Below are positions 37,867 to 47,941 of a stretch of 64,000 nucleotides of DNA, one piece after another. The stretch covers positions 310,190 through 374,189 of the forward strand of contig NZ_GG667520.1 in assembly GCF_000159135.1 (NCBI RefSeq). Direction: 5' to 3'. The notes under the pieces are model-generated. The model was not told the DNA's origin. It worked only from the letters and a program-made list of their open reading frames with translations, and ran no database searches. How positions within the stretch are numbered: the stretch's first letter is position 1; the number at the start of each line of letters is the position of its first letter. Source of the DNA: Corynebacterium striatum ATCC 6940. Its GTDB lineage: Bacteria; Actinomycetota; Actinomycetes; Mycobacteriales; Mycobacteriaceae. Position numbers and translations under genes: made by a program.

Positions 37867-38973
37867 ATGGCTGAACCTTTGAAACTTAATTTCTCCGCCC
37901 CTCGGCGCGGTTTGCCGCCGAAACATTTTGCGGATCTGACTCAGGACGAGCGCATCGCTGTGCTCGCCGAACTTGGCCTGCCCAAGTTCCGCGCCAACCA
38001 ATTAGCCAAGCACTACTATGTACACCGCACCGCAGACGTCGAAGAGATGACTGACATCCCGGCGAATAAGCGTGCCGAATTGCAGGAACGGCTTTTCCCA
38101 AATCTTATGGAACCCATCCGTCAGACCTCCACTGACGACGGGGAGACTACGAAGTCGCTGTGGCGCCTGCACGACGGCACCATGCTGGAGTCGGTGCTCA
38201 TGCGGTACCCGGGCCGCGCCACGCTGTGCATTTCCTCCCAGGCCGGCTGCGGTATGGCATGCCCGTTCTGTGCCACCGGCCAGGGTGGCCTTGATCGCAA
38301 CCTCTCCACAGCTGAGATCGTCGAGCAGTTCCGCCTCGCAGCCAAGCTCATGGAGGACGAGGGCGGCCGCTTGACCAACGTCGTATTCATGGGCATGGGT
38401 GAGCCGCTGGCTAACTACAAGCGCGTTGTGCACGCAGTGCGCCAGATTACCGGCCAGGACCTGGAAGGCTTCGGCCTTTCCCAGCGCAACGTCACTGTGT
38501 CTACCGTTGGCTTGGCCCCAGCAATTCGCAAGCTTGCCGACGAAGACCTGTCCTGCACCCTGGCAGTATCGCTGCACACCCCGGACGACGAACTCCGTGA
38601 CTCGCTCGTGCCAGTCAACAACCGCTGGCCGGTAGAGGAGGTGCTGGATGCTGCCCGCTACTACGCCGACAAGTCCGGCCGCCGCGTCTCCATTGAGTAC
38701 GCGCTTATCCGTGACAAGAACGATCAGGACTTCCGCGCAGACATGCTCGGCCAGAAGCTGCACCGCGCGCTTGGCTCCAAGGTCCACGTGAATGTCATTC
38801 CGCTGAACCCTACGCCGGGTTCCGAGTGGGACGCCGCGCCAAAGGCTCGCCAGGACGAGTTCGTCCGCCGCGTCATTGCTCAAGGCGTGCCGTGCACCGT
38901 TCGCGACACCAAGGGCGACGAGATCGCCGCCGCTTGTGGCCAGCTGGCTGCCGACGAACGCGAGTCTGCCTAA
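37867..38973 (+). CDS. rlmN: dual-specificity RNA methyltransferase RlmN
   Basis: This 368-residue radical SAM enzyme methylates A2503 of 23S rRNA and A37 of some tRNAs. The cluster cysteines are C128, C132 and C135 (CGMACPFC), GMGEPLANY follows, and C357 (AAACGQL) matches the methyl-carrying cysteine. ATG 37867 (MAEPLKLNF) has GGGCGGA just upstream; ATG 37855 would add four residues. It ends in a bidirectional terminator. Confidence 0.95.
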   Translation: MAEPLKLNFSAPRRGLPPKHFADLTQDERIAVLAELGLPKFRANQLAKHYYVHRTADVEEMTDIPANKRAELQERLFPNLMEPIRQTSTDDGETTKSLWRLHDGTMLESVLMRYPGRATLCISSQAGCGMACPFCATGQGGLDRNLSTAEIVEQFRLAAKLMEDEGGRLTNVVFMGMGEPLANYKRVVHAVRQITGQDLEGFGLSQRNVTVSTVGLAPAIRKLADEDLSCTLAVSLHTPDDELRDSLVPVNNRWPVEEVLDAARYYADKSGRRVSIEYALIRDKNDQDFRADMLGQKLHRALGSKVHVNVIPLNPTPGSEWDAAPKARQDEFVRRVIAQGVPCTVRDTKGDEIAAACGQLAADERESA

Positions 38974-39039
38974 GCATTCAGGCACTGGCTCGCGCCTAGC
39001 CGCCCCAGCTCATGTTCCCCCCGCCCCTCAAGCACAACG

Positions 39040-39072
39040 AAGCCCCCTCGTCCCAAAGGACAAGGGGGCTTC
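39040..39072. terminator. bidirectional terminator between rlmN and DUF2631 gene
   Basis: AAGCCCCCTCGTCC, loop CAAA, then GGACAAGGGGGCTT. It is a nearly perfect stem with one unpaired base between convergent genes. Confidence 0.85.
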
Positions 39073-39085
39073 AGGGTCCTAAGAC

Positions 39086-39526
39086 TTAGCGAACAGCCTT
39101 ACGCGCGGTGCCGCGCTCGACGCGCAGGTGGGAAACGCGGGAAGGCTCGATGTTCAGGGCACGCAGCTCGCCGTCGTTAAGCTCAGCGTAGGCGCCGGAA
39201 ACCGTCTTCTGGTCGTATACCCAGTCCGGCTCGACGTGGCCAACAGGCTGGTTGCGAGCGGTAACAGTGCGAACCTGGGAGAGATTCGGGCGAAGCGCGA
39301 AGAGCACCAAGCCGAGAGCAATGACGATAGCCAGTACAGCGAGCCACACGGTCTCAACGTGGCCCTTGTGGTTACCGAAGTTGTAAGCAACCAGGAAGAT
39401 CACGGAAATCCAGCCGGCGATCTGAACTCCAGAGCGGCTGATGCGGGACCAACCAAAACCTGCGGACGGGACGTCCTCAGTGGAAACGCCGTCGAAAACC
39501 TGCGGTGCCGGCTTGTGGGAAGACAC
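39086..39526 (-). CDS. DUF2631 family membrane protein
   Basis: This 146-residue actinobacterial protein has two membrane helices (about residues 36-52 and 60-78) and a soluble C-terminal half ending SHLRVERGTARKAVR. The DUF2631 family is widespread in mycobacteria and corynebacteria next to dxr; its function is unknown. GTG 39526 is chosen because AAAGGAGAGCAA precedes it; a longer reading to 39580 has no such site. Confidence 0.85.
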   Translation of the reverse strand: MSSHKPAPQVFDGVSTEDVPSAGFGWSRISRSGVQIAGWISVIFLVAYNFGNHKGHVETVWLAVLAIVIALGLVLFALRPNLSQVRTVTARNQPVGHVEPDWVYDQKTVSGAYAELNDGELRALNIEPSRVSHLRVERGTARKAVR

Positions 39527-39670
39527 TTGCTCTCCTTTGCGTGTACATGGCGCACTCTGCGCGCGCGCATGAAATGCCATTTATTCTGTGTAGTAGTTTA
39601 AATCATCCTCGCCGCGTTAGCGAAGAAACACCCCCGGCAATTTCGTTCACGCAATTACTGACCCACCCGC

Positions 39671-39676
39671 TAGGGT
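39671..39676 (+). promoter_or_regulatory. -10 element for leaderless dxr
   Basis: TAGGGT lies seven bases before GTG 39684. GGAGAG between them is too close to the GTG to act as a normal ribosome binding site. Confidence 0.6.
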
Positions 39677-39683
39677 TGGAGAG

Positions 39684-40850
39684 GTGAGTACACAGCGCAT
39701 TCTTATTCTCGGATCCACGGGCTCCATCGGCACCCAGGCACTGGAAGTTATCGCCGATAACCCGGATAAATTTACCGTCGTAGGCATTGCTGCCGGCGGT
39801 TCTAATCCGCAGCTGGTCATCGAGCAAGCGCAGCGCCTCAACCTTTCGTTTGACCACGTTGCCGTGGCGAATGAGCAGGCCGCGCACCAGGTCTCGGAAG
39901 CCCTTGGCGGACAGGTTCGCTCCGGTGCAGATGCCGCAGAACAGCTTGTGCGCTCCATCGAAGCAGACAAGGTGCTCAATGCACTAGTTGGCTCGATGGG
40001 CTTGCGCTCCACGATTGCGACGCTAGAAAAGGGGGAGTACCTCGCATTAGCGAATAAGGAATCCCTCGTCGCGGGCGGTCACATCGTGACTCAGCTGGCT
40101 AAGCCGGGGCAGATTATCCCCGTCGATTCCGAGCACTCCGCCATGGCGCAATGCCTGCGCGCGGGTGAGGACGTAGAGCTCGGCAAGCTCGTCCTCACCG
40201 CATCCGGCGGTCCTTTCCGCAGCTGGTCCCGCGAAGAGATGTGGGACGTTACTCCGCAGCAGGCCGCGCAGCACCCCACCTGGTCTATGGGGCAGATGAA
40301 CACGCTTAACTCCGCCACCCTCATTAATAAGGGCCTAGAACTCATCGAGGCGACGCTGCTCTTCGATATCGAGCCCGAGCGCATCGACGTCACAGTACAT
40401 CCACAGTCCATCGTTCACTCGATGGCCACCTTCACCGATGGTTGCACGATTGCGCAGGCATCGCCGCCCTCGATGAAGCTGCCGATTTCGTTGGCGCTGG
40501 ATTGGCCACATCGCGTCCCCGGTACGCAGCCATCACTGGACTTCTCCCAGGCTCATGACTGGCGCTTTGAGCCGCTTGACGACGTCGCCTTCCCCGCCGT
40601 CCAGCTCGCCCGTGAGGCCGCAGCTGCCGGCGGCACGCACCCAGCCGTGTACAACGCCGCCAATGAGGAGGCTGCCGCAGCCTTCTTGTCTGGCCGCATT
40701 CATTTCCCAGAAATCGTTGATGTGGTTGGGCAGGTGTTAGGGGAAGCCTCCCAGTTTGCTCGTGTACCCTCAAGCGTCGATGAAGTAATCGCCGTCGAAG
40801 GCGAGGCCCGCCGGCGCGCAAATGTGCTGGTGGATTCTTTGGCTCAATAG
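39684..40850 (+). CDS. dxr: 1-deoxy-D-xylulose 5-phosphate reductoisomerase
   Basis: This 388-residue NADPH enzyme makes MEP from DXP, the committed step of the non-mevalonate isoprenoid pathway. The N-terminal motif [13 protein letters not shown] binds [29 protein letters not shown] and TASGGPFR are catalytic and metal-binding segments. The start is GTG, likely leaderless. dxr-protease-ispG is the conserved actinobacterial order; DXP is shared with thiamine synthesis by ThiG. Confidence 0.96.
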   Translation: MSTQRILILGSTGSIGTQALEVIADNPDKFTVVGIAAGGSNPQLVIEQAQRLNLSFDHVAVANEQAAHQVSEALGGQVRSGADAAEQLVRSIEADKVLNALVGSMGLRSTIATLEKGEYLALANKESLVAGGHIVTQLAKPGQIIPVDSEHSAMAQCLRAGEDVELGKLVLTASGGPFRSWSREEMWDVTPQQAAQHPTWSMGQMNTLNSATLINKGLELIEATLLFDIEPERIDVTVHPQSIVHSMATFTDGCTIAQASPPSMKLPISLALDWPHRVPGTQPSLDFSQAHDWRFEPLDDVAFPAVQLAREAAAAGGTHPAVYNAANEEAAAAFLSGRIHFPEIVDVVGQVLGEASQFARVPSSVDEVIAVEGEARRRANVLVDSLAQ

Positions 40851-40865
40851 AAAGCTTTCACCACC

Positions 40866-42074
40866 ATGGCAAACATCCTGGGCATTTTCCTGTTCGCCCT
40901 AGGAATCGGCATTACCGTTGCCTTACACGAGGCGGGACACATGTTTAGTGCCCGTGCTTTTGGCATGCGCGTGCGCCGTTTCTACATTGGTTTTGGCCCT
41001 AAGATTGCGGCGTTTACCCGCGGTCACACCGAGTATGGTCTGGCCGCGTTTCCCGTGGGTGGATTCTGCGACATCGCTGGAATGACTGCTCAGGATGATT
41101 TCCTCACCGAGGAAGAAGAGCCTTATGCGATGTATAAGAAGCCCGCGTGGCAGCGCATCATCGTGATGGTCGGCGGCATCGCCGTGAACCTTCTTCTGGG
41201 CTTTATCATCTTGCTGCTCATTGCCATGACTACCGGCCTTCCTAACCCAGACGCTGACGTGCGCCCGCGCGTGGGCGAAGTTGTGTGCTCCGCTGACCAG
41301 AACCTGCAGGGTGAGCTCGAGAAGTGCCAAGGTAAGGGGCCAGCTGGTGAAGCAGGCGTGGAAGTGGGCGACATTGTTCTCGCGATCGACGGCAAGCCGC
41401 TGGAGAGCTTCACCCAGCTGCGCGAGGAAGTCATGGCGCGGCCAGGGGAGACGGTCCAGTTGCGCGTCGAGCGCGATGGTGCTGTGCAGAACTTCGACGT
41501 CACACTCGACAAGGTCAAGCGCCTCAACGGTGAGGGCAAGCTTGTCGACGCTGGATCCATCGGCCTGAGCAACCAAGTCATCGATATCGTCGAGAAGCAC
41601 GACTTCATCGGCGCTTTCCCCGCAACAGCGCGCTACACCACGTACGTTCTGGACGCCACTGTTGACGGCATCATTCAATTCCCAGCGAAAATTCCTGGGG
41701 TGGCGGCGTCCATCTTTGGCCACGAGCGTGACGTCAATGGCCCGATGTCTGTGGTCGGCGCTTCCCGCGTGGGCGGTGAGCTCGTCGCGCGTAGTTTGTG
41801 GTCGACCTTCTTCATGATGCTGGCGACGCTGAATTTCTTCCTCGCTTTGTTCAACCTCATCCCGCTGCCTCCTTTTGATGGCGGTCACATTGCGGTGATT
41901 TTCTACGAGAAAATCCGAGATGGTATCCGCAGGCTTTTGGGCAAGGAGCCTAAGGGACCGGCCGATTACACTGCGCTAATGCCGGTAACTTATGTCATCG
42001 CGGCCCTCTTGATGACTGTTGGCGCGCTCGTCATCGTGGCTGACGTAGTCAACCCGATTCGCCTCTTCGGCTAG
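40866..42074 (+). CDS. site-2 membrane metalloprotease (RseP/Rip1 type)
   Basis: This 402-residue intramembrane protease has the zinc motif H21-E-A-G-H25 in helix 1 and the third ligand at D338 (PPFDGGH). A PDZ domain lies between (about residues 150-235, ADGKPLESFTQLREEV-like core). About four membrane helices are predicted. In mycobacteria the orthologue Rip1 cleaves anti-sigma factors and affects envelope lipids. It starts 15 bases after dxr and is in the same operon. Confidence 0.93.
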   Translation: MANILGIFLFALGIGITVALHEAGHMFSARAFGMRVRRFYIGFGPKIAAFTRGHTEYGLAAFPVGGFCDIAGMTAQDDFLTEEEEPYAMYKKPAWQRIIVMVGGIAVNLLLGFIILLLIAMTTGLPNPDADVRPRVGEVVCSADQNLQGELEKCQGKGPAGEAGVEVGDIVLAIDGKPLESFTQLREEVMARPGETVQLRVERDGAVQNFDVTLDKVKRLNGEGKLVDAGSIGLSNQVIDIVEKHDFIGAFPATARYTTYVLDATVDGIIQFPAKIPGVAASIFGHERDVNGPMSVVGASRVGGELVARSLWSTFFMMLATLNFFLALFNLIPLPPFDGGHIAVIFYEKIRDGIRRLLGKEPKGPADYTALMPVTYVIAALLMTVGALVIVADVVNPIRLFG

Positions 42075-42107
42075 GAGCCAGGGCAGAGGAAATTTGGTGC
42101 TCGGTGC

Positions 42108-42113
42108 TAGAGT
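42108..42113 (+). promoter_or_regulatory. probable -10 of ispG
   Basis: TGC-TAGAGT is an extended -10 element about 50 bases before the ispG ATG, allowing a normal leader with AAGGAG. Confidence 0.5.
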
Positions 42114-42161
42114 GGGGACGTTAAGCCCCCATCTAATTCCATGCTTTAACAAGGAGCGCAC

Positions 42162-43325
42162 ATGTCGAACCCCATCGGTCTCGGTATCCCGGACGGCCCA
42201 CCACCAACCTTGGCTCCGCGTCGCAAAACCCGTCAGCTTTTCGTGGGCCCAGTCGGTGTAGGTTCCGAGCACCCGATTTCGGTGCAGTCGATGACCACCA
42301 CCAAAACCCACGACATTAACGCCACCCTGCAGCAGATTGCACAGCTGACGGCCACCGGCTGCGACATCGTTCGTGTCGCTTGCCCAAAGCCTGTCGATGC
42401 CGAGGCACTTCCGGCCATCGCCAAGAAGTCTCCGATCCCGGTTATCGCTGATATCCACTTCCAGCCGAAGTACATCTTCCAGGCTATCGACGCTGGCTGC
42501 GCCGCTGTCCGCGTGAACCCAGGCAACATCAAGGAGTTCGATGGCCGCGTCAAGGAGGTTGCTAAGGCAGCCGGCGACGCTGGCATCCCGATCCGTATCG
42601 GTGTCAACGGCGGCTCCTTGGATAAGCGACTGCTGGAGAAGTATGGCAAGGCCACCCCTGAAGCTCTCGTTGAGTCCGCTATCTGGGAGGCTGGACTCTT
42701 CGAGGAGCACGGCTTCGGCGACATTGCCATCTCCGTAAAGCACTCTGACCCAGTCCTGATGGTTGAGGCTTACCGCCAACTGGCTGCAAAGACTGACTAC
42801 CCGCTGCACCTCGGTGTGACCGAGGCTGGCCCTAAATTCATGGGCACCATCAAGTCCTCCGTTGCCTTCGGCGCACTTCTGGCCGAGGGCATCGGTGACA
42901 CCATCCGTGTTTCCCTCTCCGCTGATCCGGTTGAGGAAATCAAGGTCGGTGACCAGATCCTGCAGTCTCTCAACTTGCGTCCGCGCAAGCTGGAGATCGT
43001 CTCCTGCCCGTCCTGTGGCCGCGCACAGGTCGACGTGTACAAGCTCGCCGAGGAAGTAACCGCAGGCCTCGAGGGCATGGAGTTCCCGCTCCGTGTCGCC
43101 GTCATGGGCTGCGTTGTTAACGGCCCAGGCGAGGCTCGCGACGCCGACCTCGGTGTTGCATCCGGTAATGGTAAGGGCCAGATCTTCGTTAAAGGCGAAG
43201 TGGTCAAGACCGTGCCCGAGTCGCAGATCGTGGAGACTCTTATCGAGGAAGCAATGCGTATCGCCGACGAGCAGGGCCTGGAAGCCGTCGAAGGCGCCAA
43301 GGCTGAGGTTCGCGTGACCCGCTAA
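42162..43325 (+). CDS. ispG: 4-hydroxy-3-methylbut-2-enyl diphosphate synthase IspG
   Basis: This 387-residue 4Fe-4S enzyme catalyses the next-to-last step of the MEP pathway. The cluster cysteines are C282, C285 (SCPSCGR) and C317 ([11 protein letters not shown]), with glutamate E324 as the family's fourth ligand. N-terminal TIM-barrel segments are [11 protein letters not shown] and [17 protein letters not shown] precedes the ATG. With dxr it puts two MEP-pathway genes within 4 kb. A terminator follows. Confidence 0.97.
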   Translation: MSNPIGLGIPDGPPPTLAPRRKTRQLFVGPVGVGSEHPISVQSMTTTKTHDINATLQQIAQLTATGCDIVRVACPKPVDAEALPAIAKKSPIPVIADIHFQPKYIFQAIDAGCAAVRVNPGNIKEFDGRVKEVAKAAGDAGIPIRIGVNGGSLDKRLLEKYGKATPEALVESAIWEAGLFEEHGFGDIAISVKHSDPVLMVEAYRQLAAKTDYPLHLGVTEAGPKFMGTIKSSVAFGALLAEGIGDTIRVSLSADPVEEIKVGDQILQSLNLRPRKLEIVSCPSCGRAQVDVYKLAEEVTAGLEGMEFPLRVAVMGCVVNGPGEARDADLGVASGNGKGQIFVKGEVVKTVPESQIVETLIEEAMRIADEQGLEAVEGAKAEVRVTR

Positions 43326-43351
43326 TATCGCTGCCATAAATTCACAGCTTT

Positions 43352-43387
43352 GTCCGCCCTGCACTCCGGTGTGGGGCGGACTTTTTG
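43352..43387 (+). terminator. Rho-independent terminator after ispG
   Basis: GTCCGCCC and GGGCGGAC form a perfect stem followed by TTTTTGT. It lies only ~30 bases before the next gene's start. Confidence 0.93.
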
Positions 43388-43401
43388 TGTCTCTAGGCTG
43401 C

Positions 43402-43407
43402 TACGAT
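43402..43407 (+). promoter_or_regulatory. -10 element for leaderless penicillin-binding protein gene
   Basis: TACGAT lies eight bases before ATG 43416. The spacer GCCCAACC is very similar to the GGTCAACC spacer before map. Confidence 0.6.
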
Positions 43408-43415
43408 GCCCAACC

Positions 43416-45266
43416 ATGAAGAAGATGGTGGCGCTGCTGTGTGCGGCTTCGGTAGGGGCGTCGTCGCTTGTGGCGTGCACGCCCAAGCCCGTCTCGGCGG
43501 AGCCGGTTGCGGAAGAATTCATTTCAGAGATGGAGTCCCGCAACAACGAGGCGTTGGCGGAGCTTGTCGACGACCCCGATGCCACCACATCGACCCTCGA
43601 CGCTACCTTCTCCGGTCTGCAGGCCGAAGGACTCGACATCGAGCTGGGCGAGGTAACACAGGACGAGACGCATGCCACCGCGAAGTACAAGGTGACGTGG
43701 GACCTTCCGAAGGACCGCACGCTCAGTTACGACACTGAGATGACCTTGACCAAAAAGGACAAAGACTGGCAGGTACGTTGGCAGCCGAGCTTGGTGCATC
43801 CGAACCTTGGAGCCCACCAGCACTTGGAGCTGCGCGCGATTGCGGCAAAACGTGCGAGCGTGGTGTCCTCCGATGGAGTGGAGTTGATGTCGCCCGGCTT
43901 GCAGTATCGCTTGGTGGTCAATACCACTGAGGTGGGAGACGTGCGTCCATTAGCTGCCAAGATATCCAGCGCTCTGGGCGAAGCACATACCCAGGATGAC
44001 TCAGTGCCGGAGAAAGAAGCCGGCGAGTTGGCGAAAGAGCTGGAGAAAGTTGAAGGCGACTACTCCGTGGTGATGCTCAATGAAAAGCAGGTAGAAGCAG
44101 TGCGTGCCCGCCTTGGTGAGCCGCAAGGGGTTCGCTTCAACGAAGAGCCAGCGTTGATTACACGGGAGACTGGTTTGGCGCCCGACATTTTGGCGCGTGT
44201 GCGGTCCCTGGTGTCAGATGAGATTGATGGCAAGTCCGGATGGTCTGTGTCCGTGGTTAACGAAAATGGTGCGGCGCTTAGCGACGTCGAGCTCCACGAG
44301 CCGGAGGCATCCCCTTCGATCCGCGTTAGCTTGGATTACAACGTTCAGCGCGCGGCGCAGGAGGCCGTGAACCTGCGCGCCGACTCGGAGGCGATGCTGG
44401 TTGCCATTCGCCCCTCTAACGGAGAGATTTTGGCGGTTGCGCAGACCGAGCGCGCCGATGAGAAGGGTGATATCGCGTTGCAGGGCCAGTTCCCGCCGGG
44501 CTCGGTATTCAAGATCATCACGGCTTCGGCGGCTGTGGACAAACAGGGTGCGACTGCTGGCACTATTGTTCCGTGCCCAGGCACGATGAACCTTTACGGC
44601 CGAACCGTAACCAACTACAATGGCTTTTCGCTGGGATCGGTGCCGATGCGTCAGGCGTTCGCGCAGTCGTGTAACACGACCTTCGCTGAAGTTTCTACGA
44701 ATCTGAAGGAAGGCGAGCTGAAGAATACGGGCAAGGAGTTTGGGCTTGGGCTCGACTACGAAATCCCTGGTTTGACCACCATTACAGGCTCCATCCCGGA
44801 GGGCAAGACTCCGTTGGACCGTACTGAGTCCGGCTATGGACAGGGCACCGACCTTGTCAGCCCCTTTGGAATGGCGCTGGTTTCGGCTACTGTCGCTGCG
44901 GGTAAGACCCCGCTTCCTACACTGATCTCAACGCATAAGACGAAGGCCTCAGAAGAGGTGCAGCCGCCTTCCCCGCATGTCCTCGACAATGTTCGAGAGA
45001 TGATGCGCGCAGTTGTTACGGGCGGTACCGCAGCCGGAATGCAGGCTGGCGGCACGATTTACGGCAAGACCGGTGAGGCGGAGATCAATGGTGGTTCGCA
45101 CGCATGGTTTACCGGCTACCGTGACGACGACATCGCCTTCGCAACTCTGGTGGTATTGGGCGGAGGCTCTGAGACCTCAGTGCAAGTGACAGATAACTTC
45201 TTGCAGAAGCTCGATAGCTATCGAGCACAGGGACATCCCGCTGCGCCTACAGGACAAGAAGGCTAG
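43416..45266 (+). CDS. lipoprotein class B penicillin-binding protein
   Basis: This 616-residue transpeptidase crosslinks peptidoglycan. The signal peptide ends in a lipobox LVAC with lipidated C21, so it is anchored by lipid instead of a helix. An NTF2-like MecA-N-type domain (about residues 30-140) is followed by a linker domain and the transpeptidase with S363-x-x-K366 (PPGSVFKI), S418-C-N420 and K551-T-G. All catalytic motifs are complete. The start is probably leaderless. It resembles C. glutamicum lipoprotein PBPs next to the methionine aminopeptidase gene. Confidence 0.92.
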   Translation: MKKMVALLCAASVGASSLVACTPKPVSAEPVAEEFISEMESRNNEALAELVDDPDATTSTLDATFSGLQAEGLDIELGEVTQDETHATAKYKVTWDLPKDRTLSYDTEMTLTKKDKDWQVRWQPSLVHPNLGAHQHLELRAIAAKRASVVSSDGVELMSPGLQYRLVVNTTEVGDVRPLAAKISSALGEAHTQDDSVPEKEAGELAKELEKVEGDYSVVMLNEKQVEAVRARLGEPQGVRFNEEPALITRETGLAPDILARVRSLVSDEIDGKSGWSVSVVNENGAALSDVELHEPEASPSIRVSLDYNVQRAAQEAVNLRADSEAMLVAIRPSNGEILAVAQTERADEKGDIALQGQFPPGSVFKIITASAAVDKQGATAGTIVPCPGTMNLYGRTVTNYNGFSLGSVPMRQAFAQSCNTTFAEVSTNLKEGELKNTGKEFGLGLDYEIPGLTTITGSIPEGKTPLDRTESGYGQGTDLVSPFGMALVSATVAAGKTPLPTLISTHKTKASEEVQPPSPHVLDNVREMMRAVVTGGTAAGMQAGGTIYGKTGEAEINGGSHAWFTGYRDDDIAFATLVVLGGGSETSVQVTDNFLQKLDSYRAQGHPAAPTGQEG

Positions 45267-45311
45267 CTCACAACTGAGAGGTCTGGTTAGCGGCCACGTG
45301 GGGGAGGGGAC

Positions 45312-45317
45312 TACCAT
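45312..45317 (+). promoter_or_regulatory. -10 element for leaderless map
   Basis: TACCAT lies eight bases before ATG 45326, with no ribosome binding site between. The -10 and spacer match the preceding gene at most positions. Confidence 0.6.
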
Positions 45318-45325
45318 GGTCAACC

Positions 45326-46195
45326 ATGAGTAATCGCGCAAAACTAACCCCCCAAAAGCCCACCCCAATCCGCACCGTTCCGGACTCTATCGAGCGCCCG
45401 GAGTACGTGTGGAAGGACTCCGTCCAGGAAGCAATGGGTGAGCCTTTTGTCCAGACCCCTGAGGTCATTGAGGCCATGCGCGAGGCATCCAAGATTGCGG
45501 CTAACGCGCTGCAGGAGGCCGGTAAGGCTGTGGCACCCGGCGTGACCACAGATGAGATTGACCGCATCGCGCACGAGTACATGCTGGACCATGGTGCATA
45601 CCCATCCACGCTGGGCTACATGGGTTTTCCGAAGTCCTGCTGTATTTCTTTGAATGAAATCATCTGCCACGGTATTCCGGACACCACCGTGATTGAGGAC
45701 GGAGACATCGTCAACATCGACGTCACTGCGTTCAAGAATGGTGTACACGGCGATACTAATGCGACCTTCCTGGCCGGGAATGTCTCTGAGGAGCACAAGC
45801 TGCTGGTTGAGCGTACCCACGAGGCAATGATGCGCGGCATTAAGGCGGCAAAGCCAGGCCGTGAGGTTAATGTCATCGGCCGCGTTATTGAGTCTTACGC
45901 CAACCGCTTCGGCTACAACGTTGTGCGCGACTTCACCGGCCATGGTGTTGGCCCCACCTTCCACAACGGCTTGGTTGTCTTGCACTACGATTCCACGACC
46001 TACCGCGACATCCTAGAACCAGGAATGACCTTGACCATTGAGCCGATGATCAACCTGGGCTCGTTAGACTACGAGATCTGGGACAACGATTGGACCGTTC
46101 AGAACGTCGATGGCAAGTTCACGGCTCAGTTCGAGCACACCCTTGTGATAACTAACGATGGTGCCGAGATCCTAACTTTGCCGGACGAAGCCTAA
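45326..46195 (+). CDS. map: methionine aminopeptidase type I
   Basis: This 289-residue enzyme removes N-terminal Met. The metal ligands fit [21 protein letters not shown] (two Asp), [12 protein letters not shown] (His) and TIEPMI and QFEHTLVI (two Glu). The N-terminal extension (about 40 residues, [20 protein letters not shown]) is Pro-rich like actinobacterial MetAP1c, where PxxP segments are thought to contact the ribosome. The start is probably leaderless. A terminator follows. Confidence 0.95.
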   Translation: MSNRAKLTPQKPTPIRTVPDSIERPEYVWKDSVQEAMGEPFVQTPEVIEAMREASKIAANALQEAGKAVAPGVTTDEIDRIAHEYMLDHGAYPSTLGYMGFPKSCCISLNEIICHGIPDTTVIEDGDIVNIDVTAFKNGVHGDTNATFLAGNVSEEHKLLVERTHEAMMRGIKAAKPGREVNVIGRVIESYANRFGYNVVRDFTGHGVGPTFHNGLVVLHYDSTTYRDILEPGMTLTIEPMINLGSLDYEIWDNDWTVQNVDGKFTAQFEHTLVITNDGAEILTLPDEA

Positions 46196-46494
46196 GGCGA
46201 CAGGCCTAAGCAAAAGAATAGGGCGCGCCTCTGTGTAAGGAGGAGCGCCCTATTACTCATTGTGGCATTGGTCGATGGGCTTACTGCCATCAATATGAAA
46301 AAGCTCTAGAAACTTCTACCGAGAACTAGGGGAGGAACCGGAGAAAGAGGACTCAGCAGAAGCCACAGCGGTACGGCCGAATGCTACGTCAATTGCAGTT
46401 GGTCGGGGATAAACCATCTCTCAAGTAGTGAAACTATTAACCGGAAAGTTTCCTGGCAAGACGAATGTGGATTTGACCGCGGTCAATGTTTGCT
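46196..46494. other. intergenic region between map and mtr
   Basis: Two genes converge here. It contains the map terminator (46220-46255), and an exact palindrome TTGACCGCGGTCAA at 46473-46486, eight bases beyond the mtr stop. No convincing gene is present. Confidence 0.6.
46220..46255. terminator. terminator after map
   Basis: TAGGGCGC and GCGCCCTA form an 8-bp stem with an internal CCT/AGG pairing, followed by TTACT. It may also stop mtr readthrough. Confidence 0.7.
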
Positions 46495-47886
46495 TTACCA
46501 GTCCAGTCCCAAGAGAGCATTTTCAGTCACTTCAGGGAGCGCGGGGTGAATCCAGTACTGCTTACGCGTGAAATCGCGCATGTCAAGGCCGTATACCATT
46601 GCTGTGATGAGCTGCTGGATGAGCGTCGAAGCCTGCGGGCCCATGTAATGGGCTCCTAGGAGGCGTCCAGTTTTCCTGTCGGCCACCAGCTTACAAATCC
46701 CCGTGGAGTCTTCCATAGCCCAACCGTATGCAACGTCGCCGTAGTTTTGGACCTTGACAGCAATGTCGAAGCCTTGCTCGCGTGCGTCTGCTTCAGTGAG
46801 ACCTACAGAGGCGATTTGCGGATGGGTGAAAACTGCGGCTGGAACGAAATCATGTGGCATCTTCTGCAGATCCTCAGGATGTAGGAGATTGTGCTGCACT
46901 GCACGGGTTTCGGCGTTGGCCACATGCTTGAGCATGTAGGGGGAGGAGACGTCGCCAAGCGCCCAAACGCCCGCGACCGAAGTACGGCCGTACTCGTCGA
47001 CCTTGATACGTCCGTCTTCGCGCAGCTCAATGCCTGCCGAGTCCAAGCCTAGGAGGTCTGCATTTGGTTTGCGGCCAGTCGCCACGAGGATAGCTTCAGC
47101 CTCTACGGTAGATCCGTCGTCGAGAGACAAGGACACGCCACTGTCGTTTTGGGTCAGCTGTGTACCGTTCGCGATACGCACGTCGAAGCGTTCGCGTGCA
47201 ATCTCGTTGAACCGAGAAACGATGTCCTCATCCAAATGACGAAGCAGCTTCTCCGAGCGGTTGACCACCGTAACCTTGGTGCCCAGTCCGTCAAACACGT
47301 GCGCAAACTCCATCGCAATGTAACCGCCGCCCACGATAATGAGGCTCTTTGGCTGCTTAGGCATCCGCATGATGTCTTCATTGGTGTAGTACTTAACACC
47401 GGATTCTGCATATACCTCAGGAATGGTGGGGCGGGAACCCGCGGCGATGACGATTTGATCGCCCGTGATGACGTCATCCCCAACCGCAATGGTCTTCGGG
47501 CCAACGAAAGTTGCGTGCTTGTCGAACACCGTAATGTTGGGGGTCTCGTCGCCACGGCGATAAGCCTCGCCGCCCTCCGCGATCTTGTCGATGCGATTGA
47601 CAAAGACTCGCTCGATGATGGACTGCCAGTCGACGTTGTTTACCTGGGCGTCAATTCCGAGGCGCTGACCTTCCTTGGCGGCGTATGCAAGGTCTGCTGC
47701 GTAGACGTACATCTTAGTGGGGATACAGCCTACGTTAAGACACGTTCCGCCAAAGGTGCCTTCCTCAACGATGGCTATCTTTTTGTTCTCGAAATCCTCG
47801 GATGGAATCGAGTTTCCTGAACCAGTTCCGATGATGATCAGATCGAAATGTTCTGCTTGTGCGTTCTGCGGCGTTGTCGTAGACAT
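46495..47886 (-). CDS. mtr: mycothione reductase
   Basis: This 463-residue NADPH-dependent flavoprotein reduces mycothiol disulfide, keeping the actinobacterial thiol mycothiol reduced. The redox disulfide is C49/C54 ([12 protein letters not shown]), close to the FAD motif IIGTGSGNS. The NAD(P)H motif is [14 protein letters not shown]. The C-terminal dimerisation motif is [26 protein letters not shown] precedes the ATG. The position of the redox Cys pair and GTGSGNS fit Mtr more than dihydrolipoamide dehydrogenase. Confidence 0.92.
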   Translation of the reverse strand: MSTTTPQNAQAEHFDLIIIGTGSGNSIPSEDFENKKIAIVEEGTFGGTCLNVGCIPTKMYVYAADLAYAAKEGQRLGIDAQVNNVDWQSIIERVFVNRIDKIAEGGEAYRRGDETPNITVFDKHATFVGPKTIAVGDDVITGDQIVIAAGSRPTIPEVYAESGVKYYTNEDIMRMPKQPKSLIIVGGGYIAMEFAHVFDGLGTKVTVVNRSEKLLRHLDEDIVSRFNEIARERFDVRIANGTQLTQNDSGVSLSLDDGSTVEAEAILVATGRKPNADLLGLDSAGIELREDGRIKVDEYGRTSVAGVWALGDVSSPYMLKHVANAETRAVQHNLLHPEDLQKMPHDFVPAAVFTHPQIASVGLTEADAREQGFDIAVKVQNYGDVAYGWAMEDSTGICKLVADRKTGRLLGAHYMGPQASTLIQQLITAMVYGLDMRDFTRKQYWIHPALPEVTENALLGLDW

Positions 47887-47941
47887 AGTTCTCCTTATTT
47901 ATAGGGGGTTGGATTAGGTGTTGTGGTGGGCGGGATAGTTG

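Noticed and set aside
46316..46417. 33-codon minus-strand ORF between map and mtr
   Set aside because: The start has only GAGAG directly against the ATG and a stop two codons upstream. The Ser-rich composition is plausible but there is no further support.
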